The position numbers and the translations under genes were made by a program. DNA of 64,000 nt from the NCBI GenBank assembly GCA_918797485.1, contig CAKKNE010000004.1, forward strand, positions 4,278,001 to 4,342,000, written 5' to 3'. The DNA comes from Pelagomonas calceolata. Lineage: Eukaryota > Sar > Pelagophyceae > Pelagomonadales > Pelagomonadaceae. Positions 43,462-53,023 of the stretch are shown here, piece by piece. Position 1 is the first letter of the stretch, and every line of letters begins with the position of its first letter. The notes below the pieces were generated by a model. The model was not told the origin of the DNA. It worked only from the letters and a program-made list of their open reading frames with translations, and searched no databases.

Positions 43462-44991
43462 TTACGTATAAGACGACTCCATCCACTCGAGCTTGCCCAT
43501 CAACAAATGGCACGACGGCAGGCCACCCGAGCACGGCGCCAGCAGCGTTAGGGTCTGCGCGTCCATGGACACGTTCGTGACGACCACAAACCCCGCCGCC
43601 GCCCGGTTCAGCAAGTGCTGGTGCGGCGACGTCGTCGACGACGCGGCCGGCGCCTCCTCCCCTTCGTCCTCGTCGACGTGGCAGACCGCCATGACCGTGT
43701 GCACTAATGCCGCGGAGATCGGCACCGCCACGACCTGTAAAGGTTCTAAGAGAGATGCCTGACCGACGGGGAGCATGGCGTCGTCCCGCGCGGCGCCGGC
43801 CATGACCTGATACACTTTCACCTTCTTGAAGGGCAATTCATGCGTCGCGGGGGCGAGCGGCGGCAGGACCTTTTCCAGAATAGTCTCCTTGTCCGCGTTC
43901 TTGTAGATCCCTCTTACGTGACTCTGGGGGCCATAAAAATACTCGTGGACCTTCTTGTTCCTCGCGCGCCGTCGATGCGCCGGTTCCCGCTGCACGACGC
44001 CGCCCGACCTTGCGAGCTTGGCCACGGCCACGGTCCGTGGCAACGCCGCCCGCAGATCCGCGAACAACCGATCATGCGCCAGCACCAGCACGCAGTCCAC
44101 GGAAAACGCCGACGCGATCCTTAATAAGGACTGGAAGCCGTCGCCGTCGACCCAGCCCGACGAGTTGATGATGAGCCCCGACACGTCTAGCGTTCGGTCC
44201 GCGTGTAATCTCTCAGCACAGGCCTTGGCTAATTGTTCCACCACATGATCGTACAACGCCGAGTTTTCCTGCGGTTCCGTGGAGCCGACCCAAAATGCCA
44301 GCGGAGCATCATCAACCCCACCCACAACACCTTCTTGTACTGTTGCTCGATCTCTATCAACTCTACAAGCCGCGATGGCGCCGGGCGGCGCGCCGCAGTC
44401 CCCTAAACCGGGATCCAGGTCGACGAAGACCGGCTCTCGGCCTAACCTCGCTGCATATGCGCACAGCGTCGCGCAGAGCGTCGACTTGCCGGAGTCCGTC
44501 GGGCCACACACCAATACCCTAGGCCCGCGACACTCCGACGTAGGTGCGCAGGCTTTGGAGTACTCAGCACAGACACCACTCAATGCAGAGGTGCTCTCGT
44601 CGGCCGGCATGGCCGTCTCGCCCTTCGCAATACCCAAACCGGTCTCGCAGGCCTTGTAGGACGCGCCCGCGATGGACTCCGAGACCTTGCGCGCCGCCTC
44701 GTCCCTCCTGGTCTCCAAGTACGAATGCGCATTTAACGTCGCGTGCTGCGTCGTTTCGCCTCTACCGGTAGCGTAGCAGCTCGTCGTCTCGCCGACGACT
44801 TCCACGCGCGCGCCGAACCAGGTGTAGATCGCGACCTTCGCACCAGCAAAAGCGTACTCCTTGCCTTGGGCGAGCTCCAGGCCCAGCACTTCCGCGATGC
44901 CCTCCTTGACCGTCACCACAACAATCTTGTCGAAGTCGACCTCTAACCTTAGTTCGCTCTCGCCCTGGAGGACGAGGGTCTGGGTCGTCAT
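43462..44991 (-). CDS. CLP1: CLP1 polynucleotide 5'-hydroxyl kinase / pre-mRNA cleavage factor
   Basis: 509 residues in the three-domain CLP1 layout. An N-terminal beta domain (LVLQGESELRLEVDFDKIVV; YAFAGAKVAIYTWFGARVEV) precedes the P-loop domain: RVLVCGPTDSGKSTLCATLC (Walker A), PVFVDLDPGLGDCGAPPGAI and DVSGLIINSSGWVDGDGFQS. The C-terminal domain includes VKVYQVMAGA and ends LLMGKLEWMESSYT. CLP1 acts in mRNA 3'-end formation (CF II) and tRNA splicing. Length and all three domains are complete. Insertions (for example STSALSGVCAEYSKACAPTS) occur before the P-loop. It is divergent from the next gene with a CTAG motif between. Confidence 0.85.
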   Translation of the reverse strand: MTTQTLVLQGESELRLEVDFDKIVVVTVKEGIAEVLGLELAQGKEYAFAGAKVAIYTWFGARVEVVGETTSCYATGRGETTQHATLNAHSYLETRRDEAARKVSESIAGASYKACETGLGIAKGETAMPADESTSALSGVCAEYSKACAPTSECRGPRVLVCGPTDSGKSTLCATLCAYAARLGREPVFVDLDPGLGDCGAPPGAIAACRVDRDRATVQEGVVGGVDDAPLAFWVGSTEPQENSALYDHVVEQLAKACAERLHADRTLDVSGLIINSSGWVDGDGFQSLLRIASAFSVDCVLVLAHDRLFADLRAALPRTVAVAKLARSGGVVQREPAHRRRARNKKVHEYFYGPQSHVRGIYKNADKETILEKVLPPLAPATHELPFKKVKVYQVMAGAARDDAMLPVGQASLLEPLQVVAVPISAALVHTVMAVCHVDEDEGEEAPAASSTTSPHQHLLNRAAAGFVVVTNVSMDAQTLTLLAPCSGGLPSCHLLMGKLEWMESSYT

Positions 44992-45165
44992 TGGTGCGCG
45001 CGCGCGGCGACGGCGAGTCGCGGCCTCCTCCTGTTGTGCTGTTAGGCACGCGAGTGCTGACTGTATTGCCGCCGCGCTGTCAGATAAAGACCGTGAGGTC
45101 TGTATGTGGTACCGCTAAGTTGCACGCAGCAACGCAGCGTGCGCGAGCGCGGCGGGGCTGGGATA

Positions 45166-45188
45166 GCTAGCGTCTAGTAAGACACTAG
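45166..45188. promoter_or_regulatory. CTAG palindrome motif, copy 9
   Basis: Reads GCTAGCGTCTAG then TAAGACACTAG, 175 bp from the CLP1 ATG and 203 bp from the ATG at 45391. No gene is seen in the rest of 44992-45390. Confidence 0.65.
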
Positions 45189-45390
45189 GAAGCAAGCAAA
45201 AAGCCGCCGCAGGCCCGCAGCTCGCGAACGAAGCCGCTGCTGCGCCTGGCCCTGGTTTGACGGCCGCATCGATCACCAACTGGTCGCTCGCCAACGCGAC
45301 GTTGAAGACCGCACGCCCTGCGCACTCGCAAAGCCCTAGAACCGCTGCACACTCAAAGCCCAAGGAGACGCCGCCGCCGCAGCAAAACCG

Positions 45391-46767
45391 ATGGCCGAGG
45401 AGTCCAAGTCCACGACCCCGCCTTTACAAAATCCCTTACCGAAAGACACGGACACGTCCCTCAAAACTTTTGATGAAGTAGACGTCGAGGAGGCTTTGAA
45501 CGGCTGGCAAATACCGGAAGAGTACTTAGAAGAGACCAGACAAGGCTTAAAAAAGATCTTCGGGGATATAGATATTACGAAACTACCTTTTGACGACATC
45601 CCGGAAGGCTGCGACGACTACCCGCCGCCCGGCTCCGCGTGGGAGACCGCCTGGGATAGGAAGCAGCGCGAAGACGCGGAAGACCCGCAGCTCCAAAGGG
45701 CCCTCAAAGAATCAGCTAGGATAGCGCCGAAGGTTGATGTTTGTGAACCACCACCACCACCTCTGGTCACGAACACGGAGAAACCGAAGGACCTTGAGTC
45801 GGCCAAAAAACAGATGTGGGCGGCTTTGGGCGCGACGCCGCCGGAGCAGGCCGAGGAGAAGGATCTCGTGGATGATGGGTTGGGGACGAAGCGCGTCCGA
45901 AAAGGAAAAGATTTTGATGGAGATGAACCGTGGGTCGTTCCCGATTGGTACGACCCGTCCGGCAAGGACTGGACGCCCGAGCCCGAGCCCGAGACGGAGC
46001 CGCCCTTCGAACCGAAGACTATCGACGAGTTGTTACAGGGTCTACAGTGCCCGCGCGGCTTGCACGAACATGGTTTTGGCTCGTTCGAGAAACTCCCGCC
46101 GGAAAAAGGGACTTGGTTACCTACCGCTCTCTTCGAATGCACGGAGCAAATAACGAGTGATAAGTGGGGCGGCGCGAAGACGTGTTTGACGATCGCGCGG
46201 AGTGCGCTACCGGTGCTCATCGGCGAGATCAACATGGACCACGAAATGCTCCGCACGGTCGTATGTGTCGGTGCCGAGGCGTCCGCTCAGATCAGGCAGC
46301 ACTTCCCGGCGCTGTGTGTGGTCGAGGTGTCGTCGACTCAAGTCGACTCATACGGAGGGCCCTGTATTGCTGTGGTGTGCGATTGTGCGAGCGCGGGCGA
46401 CGCCGCGTTGGCTCTCGCGTTCCGGTCGCACGCGTCGTTCGTCGTGTCTTGTTTTAATGGAGACGGTGAAGCGACGGCCAATGAAGATCGGGTCGTCTGC
46501 AAGGACCCTTCCATCGCTCGCTCCGAGTGGCTGTCGAAACAAATGGGACCGCACTTGACCTACGCCGACATCACGGAGGCGGCGAAAACATCCCTGCCGG
46601 CTAGAACAGTCGTCGCTCTCGATAAACTATGCAGCTGGGGCGAGGAGGACGCGAAGTTCACGTGGGTCTGCGGGAAATTGGTCGCGACGGACCCGAACGC
46701 TACAGACATCATCCTGGTGGGCACGCAGCGGGACGAGTACGACAAGAAGCTGCGGCGTTTGGGCTAG
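45391..46767 (+). CDS. Unknown 458-residue protein
   Basis: The N-terminal half is acidic and Pro-rich with several Trp-containing patches (NGWQIPEEYLEETRQGLKKI; PPPGSAWETAWDRKQRED; DGDEPWVVPDWYDPSGKDWT). The C-terminal half (about 240-458) reads as a globular alpha/beta domain: GTWLPTALFECTEQI, LPVLIGEINMDHEMLRTVVC, FPALCVVEVSSTQVDS, GGPCIAVVCDCASAGDAALA, HASFVVSCFNGDGEA and DIILVGTQRDEYDKKL. It has alternating hydrophobic strands and helices, but no motif ties it to a named family. Codon use and a clean start (AACCG before ATG) support a real gene. It is divergent from CLP1. Confidence 0.65.
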   Translation: MAEESKSTTPPLQNPLPKDTDTSLKTFDEVDVEEALNGWQIPEEYLEETRQGLKKIFGDIDITKLPFDDIPEGCDDYPPPGSAWETAWDRKQREDAEDPQLQRALKESARIAPKVDVCEPPPPPLVTNTEKPKDLESAKKQMWAALGATPPEQAEEKDLVDDGLGTKRVRKGKDFDGDEPWVVPDWYDPSGKDWTPEPEPETEPPFEPKTIDELLQGLQCPRGLHEHGFGSFEKLPPEKGTWLPTALFECTEQITSDKWGGAKTCLTIARSALPVLIGEINMDHEMLRTVVCVGAEASAQIRQHFPALCVVEVSSTQVDSYGGPCIAVVCDCASAGDAALALAFRSHASFVVSCFNGDGEATANEDRVVCKDPSIARSEWLSKQMGPHLTYADITEAAKTSLPARTVVALDKLCSWGEEDAKFTWVCGKLVATDPNATDIILVGTQRDEYDKKLRRLG

Positions 46768-46786
46768 GGGTTGTAATATCAGGTAG

Positions 46787-47014
46787 ATGATAGCCTTACC
46801 CCGGCGACGGCGTCTCGCGGGCGCGGAGCGCGGCTACGGAAAAGAACACCCATTTGCGAATGCCAGCCGGCGATCGCTTACTTATGCGCGGCTTAAGCTC
46901 TCGGCGCTCGAACGCGACGGTGTCTTTGACGAAGGGCTGCTATGCGCGATACTAGAGCGAACCTGGCTCCGCGAGGATGGGGGCGCGCCTCGCAAAACGA
47001 GGGCCCTTTCGTGA
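46787..47014 (+). CDS. Possible small ORF or gene remnant
   Basis: 75 residues starting 20 bp after the previous stop. The middle (ERGYGKEHPFANASRRSLTY, LSALERDGVFDEGLL) is more protein-like than neighbouring shadow frames. The segment RGYGKEHPFA recalls a motif in the C-P lyase subunit PhnI, but nothing else matches. It could be a decayed gene piece in the gap 46768-47116, which otherwise shows nothing except an introner-like CGCCATCGACGC at about 47097-47108. Confidence 0.25.
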   Translation: MIALPRRRRLAGAERGYGKEHPFANASRRSLTYARLKLSALERDGVFDEGLLCAILERTWLREDGGAPRKTRALS

Positions 47015-47116
47015 GCCTCGGAAAGCAAGCCCTCGGTCCTCATTTCTATTGACTAAGTTTACTACATTTTAACATGTCCCAGCTGGACCGTCGCGGACGC
47101 CATCGACGCTAAAAAA

Positions 47117-49222
47117 TCAAGACGCCGCGGCCGCCGCCTCCGCGATCGCTCGATCAAACAGCGCGGGATTGGCCGCGACGTCGGCGAGCCTCTCGGCGAC
47201 GTCCCGCGACGCCGCGAGGTCGGGCGACGTGATGCGATAGCTGACGTCGACGCCACTTCCGCGCGCCGCCGCCGTGACGCCCAGTATTTCTACGTCCGTG
47301 CCTCCGGCCACGCGCCAGATCGCGTCCTGGAGGACGGCTTGGACCGCGGGCGTCGACGCCGCCGCCAACGATATCCCCGAGACCGTGGTGGACCCCGTGT
47401 TGCTGAACGGAGCTGGTGCTGCCCCGGAGCTCGCCCGCCGCAGGAACGCCGCCCACTCCTCCACGGACTCGTCATCATTGAATAGATTCCCGTCGGCGCG
47501 GCAGACGGCGGCCTCGAGCGCCCCCCGTTTCGCGGCGTCGGCGGCGAGCTCCTGGGCCCGCTTCACGTACGCGTCGACGCTATCGACGATCGGCGCGTCC
47601 GCTATATTTAACCGTCGGTAGAAGCCCGCCGCGAGCGCGACGACGCTCTGTAATGATGGAGCCGTGACCGCTAGCCGACACACGGAGAACGCCTCGAGCG
47701 TCGTCACGCCGCCCCCAAAGGGAAACGGGTCGAGCAGCAGCGTCGCCGCGCGCAGCAGCCCGAAGAACTTGTCGCCCAAAGCCAGCGGCAGGAACACGAT
47801 CCGGGGATGGTGCCCGAGCCGCCCTTGTAAGACGTGCAGCCACAGCGCCTTCTTCGGGTCGTAGGTGACCACTACTTTGGCCCTCGCATCCTCCGAGACG
47901 AGCCTCAGTAAAACCTCGTCGAAGGCCGGGTGGAACTTTGGTAAAGATTGAGGACAGAGATATAAAGGATCTGTATCCGTCATGTTCAGTTGGCGTCGGA
48001 ACGCGGCCCCGTCGCTTATCGGAGGCGCGTAGAGATTTTGAGGCCTTCGAAAATAAATCCCGGGCGTCGCGAAGCGCACGGCCTGCTCCGCGTATCTTCT
48101 GGAGAGATCATCATTCGGCGGCTCGAAGCCGTCCGACGACACGAAGTAGTCGATCGAGTCCGGCAGGCCGGACGTGTGCGGGTGGCCCCAGAACAACACC
48201 TGGACGGGCGCGAGGCGCGCGTGGGCCCAGGTCAGCGCTCGAGCTCGCATTCCTAATTCAGCATACACCAAGACATCAACGTCCTGCACCTGGGTTCGCG
48301 ACGACAGCGTCATGTCCATTGGTCTATGCAAAGCGCCCGTCCCCAACGTCCACGTTAACCAGTCGTCGGACTCCTCCGTCGCGTCGAAGAGGACGACCTC
48401 GAAGTCCGGCAAAGCCGCGAGGCCCCGCACAATGCCGCACAACAATTTGCAGACGCTGTGGCGCTTCCAATAGGCACCGGCAAACCCTATCCTCAACCGT
48501 TCTTTCTTGGTCGTGGCGACGAGCTGCTTTTTTAGTGGAGGGTGGGCCCGTTGATACGCGCGTTGGATCGACGTCATCAACGACGCATCCTCAAAACCGA
48601 GGTAGACGATGTAGAAAGTTCCGGGCATCGAGATGCCGTCCAACGTCTCCAGCGTCTCCGGTAAAAGGGCTATTCTATTCTCGAGCTCACGATACGTCGT
48701 GTTCACCGCCTCTTGACTAGAAGAGACGGCCGGCACGAGCAGCGCGCTCCGGAACCGCAGCCGCGCGTCGTCCGGTTTTAGCAAGGACGCTCGCCGCACG
48801 TGTTCCGACGCTTCGACCAAGGCCCCGGAATCCTCCAAGACCGTACTCAGCTGGAGGTGGCCCTCGAAGGCCACGTCGTCGCTCACATTCGTCTCGTCGA
48901 GTTTCTTCAGCAGGAACGCGCCCGACCAGTAGACGTCGCCCAGACCTCCGCACGCGTCGCCGTCTCTAAACAAGACCGCGAGCGGTGGTAATGCTTGGGG
49001 GTCAATCGTTTTGGCCTTGCGTCGCGCCGCGACCGCTTTTGCGACGTCGCCGTCGATCAAGTATAGCGTCGCGAGCGCTTGCAGGGCGCTCGCCGTTTCT
49101 CCAGCTTCCGTAAATGAAGCTTTGGCTCGCGCAAGGTCGGCTGCTCGTGCGGCTGCCAGGCCTCGCTCGTAGTAGGGGTCTGCTGCCGTGCAGAGGTGGA
49201 GGAGCAGGGCTGCCCTGATCAT
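47117..49222 (-). CDS. Secreted OGT/SPINDLY-like O-GlcNAc transferase family protein
   Basis: 701 residues. A short signal peptide (IRAALLLHLCTAADP) is followed by TPR-like helices (DPYYERGLAAARAADLARAK; ALATLYLIDGDVAKAVAARR; LQLSTVLEDSGALVEASEHV). The GT41 catalytic region starts near 240: KKERLRIGFAGAYWKRHSVC, then VDVLVYAELGMRARALTWAH, APVQVLFWGHPHTSGLPDSI (the diagnostic GxPxTSG), DYFVSSDGFEPP, YLCPQSLPKFHP and LLLDPFPFGGGVTTLEAFSV. Nuclear/cytosolic OGT has no signal peptide, so this member probably works in the secretory pathway. A Ser/Ala-rich C-terminal region after 600 has no match. The ATG at 49222 begins the signal peptide. Confidence 0.8.
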   Translation of the reverse strand: MIRAALLLHLCTAADPYYERGLAAARAADLARAKASFTEAGETASALQALATLYLIDGDVAKAVAARRKAKTIDPQALPPLAVLFRDGDACGGLGDVYWSGAFLLKKLDETNVSDDVAFEGHLQLSTVLEDSGALVEASEHVRRASLLKPDDARLRFRSALLVPAVSSSQEAVNTTYRELENRIALLPETLETLDGISMPGTFYIVYLGFEDASLMTSIQRAYQRAHPPLKKQLVATTKKERLRIGFAGAYWKRHSVCKLLCGIVRGLAALPDFEVVLFDATEESDDWLTWTLGTGALHRPMDMTLSSRTQVQDVDVLVYAELGMRARALTWAHARLAPVQVLFWGHPHTSGLPDSIDYFVSSDGFEPPNDDLSRRYAEQAVRFATPGIYFRRPQNLYAPPISDGAAFRRQLNMTDTDPLYLCPQSLPKFHPAFDEVLLRLVSEDARAKVVVTYDPKKALWLHVLQGRLGHHPRIVFLPLALGDKFFGLLRAATLLLDPFPFGGGVTTLEAFSVCRLAVTAPSLQSVVALAAGFYRRLNIADAPIVDSVDAYVKRAQELAADAAKRGALEAAVCRADGNLFNDDESVEEWAAFLRRASSGAAPAPFSNTGSTTVSGISLAAASTPAVQAVLQDAIWRVAGGTDVEILGVTAAARGSGVDVSYRITSPDLAASRDVAERLADVAANPALFDRAIAEAAAAAS

Positions 49223-49795
49223 AGTGGTGGGGTCTTGCTAGCACGCTCTGCAGCGCACAACTGCGGCGCAGCGATGGCGTTTGGGCCTGGATTGCTTCGC
49301 ACGAGTTATCTACAGCGTGTTTCGTTTGCTTTGCGTGCTTTGGGCATGCCGGCAGCCTCTCGAAGTCTTGCGGGTTTCCGTGGCCGGAGCCAAAACAGCA
49401 AAAAAACCTGTCTGGCTGATCAACGTAGGCCTCTGAAGCCTGGGACAAGTCCTTCGAGCTTCGTTTGCGGGGTTGAGGGGCGCCTCCTCAACACTTACAC
49501 GCTCGAGATAAAACGCTCTGCGCGACGCGCTCAAGCTCCACCGCGGCCGCCCGACTTGCTTATCCTCATCCTTCACAGCGCGGCCGTGATCTGTGAAGAC
49601 GCCAGGTCGAGACTCCTCCTCGGCGCGGAGATACAGGACATTCATCAGGGCCGGTGAGATACATCAAGGCTCAAGCCTCACGAGTGCCCGCTCAATCTGA
49701 CTCTCTCAGTTACATCACAAAACTGATCCGCTCCTCTGAGCCCCTCCTCCCCCCAGAAAAAGATATTTAGTATTAGTGAGAATCAAATCAAGACG
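49223..49795. other. Intergenic region without a recognised gene
   Basis: 573 bp of divergent promoter DNA between the OGT-like gene and the cNMP-binding gene, with a mixed-composition stretch near 49650-49780. No motif copy or introner was found. Confidence 0.3.
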
Positions 49796-50681
49796 ATGGA
49801 CACGACCCGCTACGCCAAGGCGACCTCGAAGCCGCGCCCGTGCCTCCCGAGCCTGCAACGCTCCCGTTCCCGCACCCGCGTCGCCGCGCCGGGCCGCGCC
49901 CGAGCCGTCTCGCTCGACGAGGTCTCGGATCGTTCGCTGTCGCGCGACGACCTCGTGTGGGAGACTCGCATGTGCCTGCAACCCAGTACGGCTCCAAGCA
50001 TCGACGACCTCGGCTTCGACGAGGAAGACGCCTACGACGAGGGCGAGGTCGAGGGCTCGTTCGAGAACAACCGCAAGGCACTCGAAGACGACGGAGAAGA
50101 CATCTTCCCCCAGGACGAGAGCGTCAAGGGCGTTGAGGCCCTCGTGCTCACGGAGGCGCCAGCCCTCGTCACGCCGCCGGCGACGCCGCGGAGCCTCCCG
50201 CTGCCGTTGTCTCTCAGCGGCGCCAAGTACCTAGCCACGCGGGTCCTAGGCTTCGCGGGCCGCGAGCTTGGTTCGGTCGTCTACTCGCTGTCGGCGTGCT
50301 GTTCGATGCAGTGTAGAAATCAACCAACGTCGCGTCGATGGCGTGGGGCGCTTGAAATTTGATTTACGCACAGGCTCGATGCAGACCATCCGGCGGGGCG
50401 ACTACCTCTACGACGAGGGCGAAGACTCGAGCGCCTTCTACGTCGTCCTGAGCGGCAGCCTCAAGGACCTCGGCAACGGCGTCATCAAGTCCGACGGAGA
50501 AGTTTTAGGCTTCGACGACTACTCGCTCACGCGCCCGCGGCACGCGGCGGTCGTGGCTCTAGATCGAGTCGTCGCCGTCATCTTCAACCAGCGGACCCTG
50601 GACGCGATCGGCCGCCGCGACGCGCACGTGTTGTCGACCATTGTCCGAGCCGCGGCGTCGTCGGGCCACGACCAGCTCTGA
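49796..50681 (+). CDS. Cyclic-nucleotide-binding-domain protein with a tiny introner
   Basis: Exons 49796-50300 and 50374-50681 give 270 residues. Exon 1 is disordered, with a basic start (RYAKATSKPRPCLPSLQRSR) and an acidic middle (DDLGFDEEDAYDEGEVEGSF). After splicing the sequence runs ...SACCSMQTIRRGDYLYDEGE, then DSSAFYVVLSGSLKDL, SDGEVLGFDDY, RPRHAAVVALDRVVAVIF and a final helix. This is the beta-barrel pattern of a cNMP-binding domain (G-D-x-x-x-x-E-G, Y-V-V-L-S-G, G-E-V-L-G). The Arg/Ala phosphate cassette reads PRHAAVV. It may bind cAMP/cGMP or be a degenerate sensor. Splicing at the GT of the target duplication is needed for frame. Confidence 0.75.
50309..50373 (+). mobile_element. 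Minimal introner element (65 bp)
   Basis: Begins CAGTGTAGAAATCAACC and ends TTGATTTACGCACAG. Target copies GTTCGATG (50301-50308) and GCTCGATG (50374-50381) match at 7 of 8. The spliced intron 50301-50373 is 73 bp. Little more than the two inverted ends remains. Confidence 0.85.
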
Positions 50682-50824
50682 GCTGGCTTTTTTGTACATA
50701 TGTCGTTGAGCGCGCAGCGCTCCGAGAATCCTATCCCCCACCCCGGAAATCCAATCAGAAACCGAATCTTAGTCCCATGTGTATAGTAACCTTATCCGAA
50801 TAACGACCCACGAGGACCATGTGA

Positions 50825-52600
50825 TTATTTACTTCGTTTACCCCTCACAACACGCCCCCGCTTCTTCGCGGAGGGCTTCTTTTTCTTCGCGGCGACGAGC
50901 TTCGCCGCGACACTCTTCGCGTCGGCCTCCTTCTTCTCGGGAAGCTGCAGCCGCCGCGACGCCAGCCCCGCGGCGACCAGGCCGATGCACCGCCGCTTCT
51001 GCGCCATCGCGGCGTCGCTCTCGGGAAACGTCTCGGGGAACCGGTGCGCGAGCCACAGGTAGCAGTCCAGCACGTTGTGCTTGCCGCACATGTCGTGCAG
51101 GTCCCGCAACGTGCGCGGCTTGTGCTTCGGCAGGCGCACGTTCGGCCCGGCGCGCTCGCCCCGCGCTCTAGCTCGCGCGTACTCCGTCAGCATGGCCACG
51201 GCCAGCCGATCCGAGGAGTTGCAGGGCGCCGCGCAGAACGTGACCATGTCTTCCAACGGCAACGGCACGTCGAGCTGCGTCGCCACCTTCTTGAGCTCGA
51301 CATGACCCGCTAAAGCGTAGCGCGCCGCGTCGATCTGGCAAACATTCACAAAGGCGTCGACGACGGCCGTTATATCCGTTTTTGACGCTATCTTCGTCTC
51401 GCGCGCGAAGGCCGCCAATAATTCCGAGGGAGGGAAGAGGCCCGCCTTTGTGACTTTATCTGGTTTGGCATTTAACGCCTTGCGGACGTATTGGGCGTCG
51501 CGCTCGTCCATGGCCGCCACGCCGCCACCGCCTTCGCCGAAGGCCGTGGACATCCTTCCCGCTCTTCCCGCGATCTGTTTTACGAGTGCCCGATCCGCGG
51601 GCAACTGGCCCAGCCGTCGCGCATCGTCCCGGTACTCCGGCGCCACACTCGCCAACCGAGCTTCGGAAGGAGCGTTCCCGGCGTACTTGAGCACGCGTCG
51701 GAACAACACTCGTCCGATATTCAGATTCAACCCCATGCCAATCGCGTCCGAGGCCACGAGCACATCGTACCCGTTGCCCTCCGTGTTGAACAGCCGGGCT
51801 TGCTCCGCCCGCGTCTCGGGCGGTAGCGTACCGTACACGACACAACATTTGGTACCTGGCTTCGCCTCTTCTATGAGTCGTTTCACCGCATGAATATCAT
51901 CTCGCGAGAAGGTCACCACGCAGTCGCCGGCTCGCACGTCGCGCCAGCCTTTTAGTACGGGTAGCGGCTTCAGGGGCGTCAGTCGCTCGTACGTCTTGAG
52001 CACAAAATCGTCTCCACATTTTTTCGCCAAATCCTCCACGAGCTCGGACGCATCCAAAGCGCCGCAGACGTGGATCTCCCGCGCGTCGAGGCCTAGTAAC
52101 GCCCTTGTCCACGAGTGGCCCCTCTCGCTCGACCCAATCAGCTGGATCTCGTCGATGACGGCGACGTCGTAGCGCTCCTGCAACGACACCATCTCGATCG
52201 TGGAGGACGCGTGCGTGGCGAAGGGCACTTCTCGTCTTTCTTGACCCGTAAATAAAGAGCAATACACGCCGGCGTCGTTCAGCCGCTCGTGGACCTCCAA
52301 CGCTAGTAAACGTAATGGTCCCGCATACACGCCGTTCTCGGCCCGCTTCAGTGCTTCGAGGGCGTGGTAGGTCTTGCCCGAATTTGTGGGGCCGCCGTGG
52401 TAGATGATCGTGCGCTTCGACAGGCGCGCCTTCGGGTACCACCACTCGGGCCGCCGCATGTCCGCGACGGTTTTTGGGTCCGGCGGCGGCTTTGGCACCA
52501 CGGCGGCGGTGGCGTCTTGCACCGCGGCGGCCGTCGATGCGCTGCGCAGTGCTGCTGGCCGCACAGATGCGACGCGCCGCAGCGCTCGTGTTAACAGCAT
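50825..52600 (-). CDS. SUPV3L1: SUV3-type mitochondrial ATP-dependent RNA helicase
   Basis: 591 residues. An Arg/Ala/Ser-rich N-terminus (LTRALRRVASVRPAALRSAS) is a mitochondrial presequence. The helicase core follows: IIYHGGPTNSGKTYHALEAL (motif I), VYAGPLRLLALEVHERLN (Ia), SLFTGQERREVPFATHASST, YDVAVIDEIQLI (motif II, DEIQ), RGHSWTRALLGLDAREIHVC, VYGTLPPETRAEQARLFN, YDVLVASDAIGMGLNLNIGR and QIAGRAGRMS (motif VI). DEIQ and this motif VI are typical of SUV3, the RNA helicase of the mitochondrial degradosome. The C-terminus ends in a Lys-rich tail. It is divergent from the kinesin. Confidence 0.9.
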   Translation of the reverse strand: MLLTRALRRVASVRPAALRSASTAAAVQDATAAVVPKPPPDPKTVADMRRPEWWYPKARLSKRTIIYHGGPTNSGKTYHALEALKRAENGVYAGPLRLLALEVHERLNDAGVYCSLFTGQERREVPFATHASSTIEMVSLQERYDVAVIDEIQLIGSSERGHSWTRALLGLDAREIHVCGALDASELVEDLAKKCGDDFVLKTYERLTPLKPLPVLKGWRDVRAGDCVVTFSRDDIHAVKRLIEEAKPGTKCCVVYGTLPPETRAEQARLFNTEGNGYDVLVASDAIGMGLNLNIGRVLFRRVLKYAGNAPSEARLASVAPEYRDDARRLGQLPADRALVKQIAGRAGRMSTAFGEGGGGVAAMDERDAQYVRKALNAKPDKVTKAGLFPPSELLAAFARETKIASKTDITAVVDAFVNVCQIDAARYALAGHVELKKVATQLDVPLPLEDMVTFCAAPCNSSDRLAVAMLTEYARARARGERAGPNVRLPKHKPRTLRDLHDMCGKHNVLDCYLWLAHRFPETFPESDAAMAQKRRCIGLVAAGLASRRLQLPEKKEADAKSVAAKLVAAKKKKPSAKKRGRVVRGKRSK

Positions 52601-53023
52601 TTTCTATCGTATTCTAACCATAATAGCTCGTGTTAGTGATATAGCGTGGCGTGCGCCGCCCACGGCCGCGCGATGATGGCCGCTTTGCGGTACCGGTACC
52701 TCGGTACCTCGTATGGTACCAGTACCCCTGCGAGGACTACTACCACAGAAATACGACTCGTGCCAGAACACCCCTCGACGGACGCCTCAAGCTGTCGCAG
52801 AAGAGCCGTAGCGGACGATTCTGGCCGCCTTCCCGATAGTAGGGGGTGATGCGCAGCGCAGTCGGTTTGGCGCTGGTCGTAAAGCGCTGCAGGGCGCTAC
52901 GAACGAGCGCGGCGGCTGCCTGGCGATCGTGCCGCGCACGGGCAGCCCCGGGACCGCGGCGCCGGCGGCCGGCACCGACCGTCGCGTCGGGACCGTCGGT
53001 TGGGGGCAGCCCCACACGACAAG
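52601..53023. other. Divergent promoter between SUV3 and kinesin
   Basis: 423 bp. A short run of repeated GGTACC palindromes occurs at 52690-52726 (GGTACCGGTACCTCGGTACC then GGTACCAGTACC). GGGGCAGCCCC sits about 10-20 bp upstream of the kinesin ATG. No gene is seen. Confidence 0.4.
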
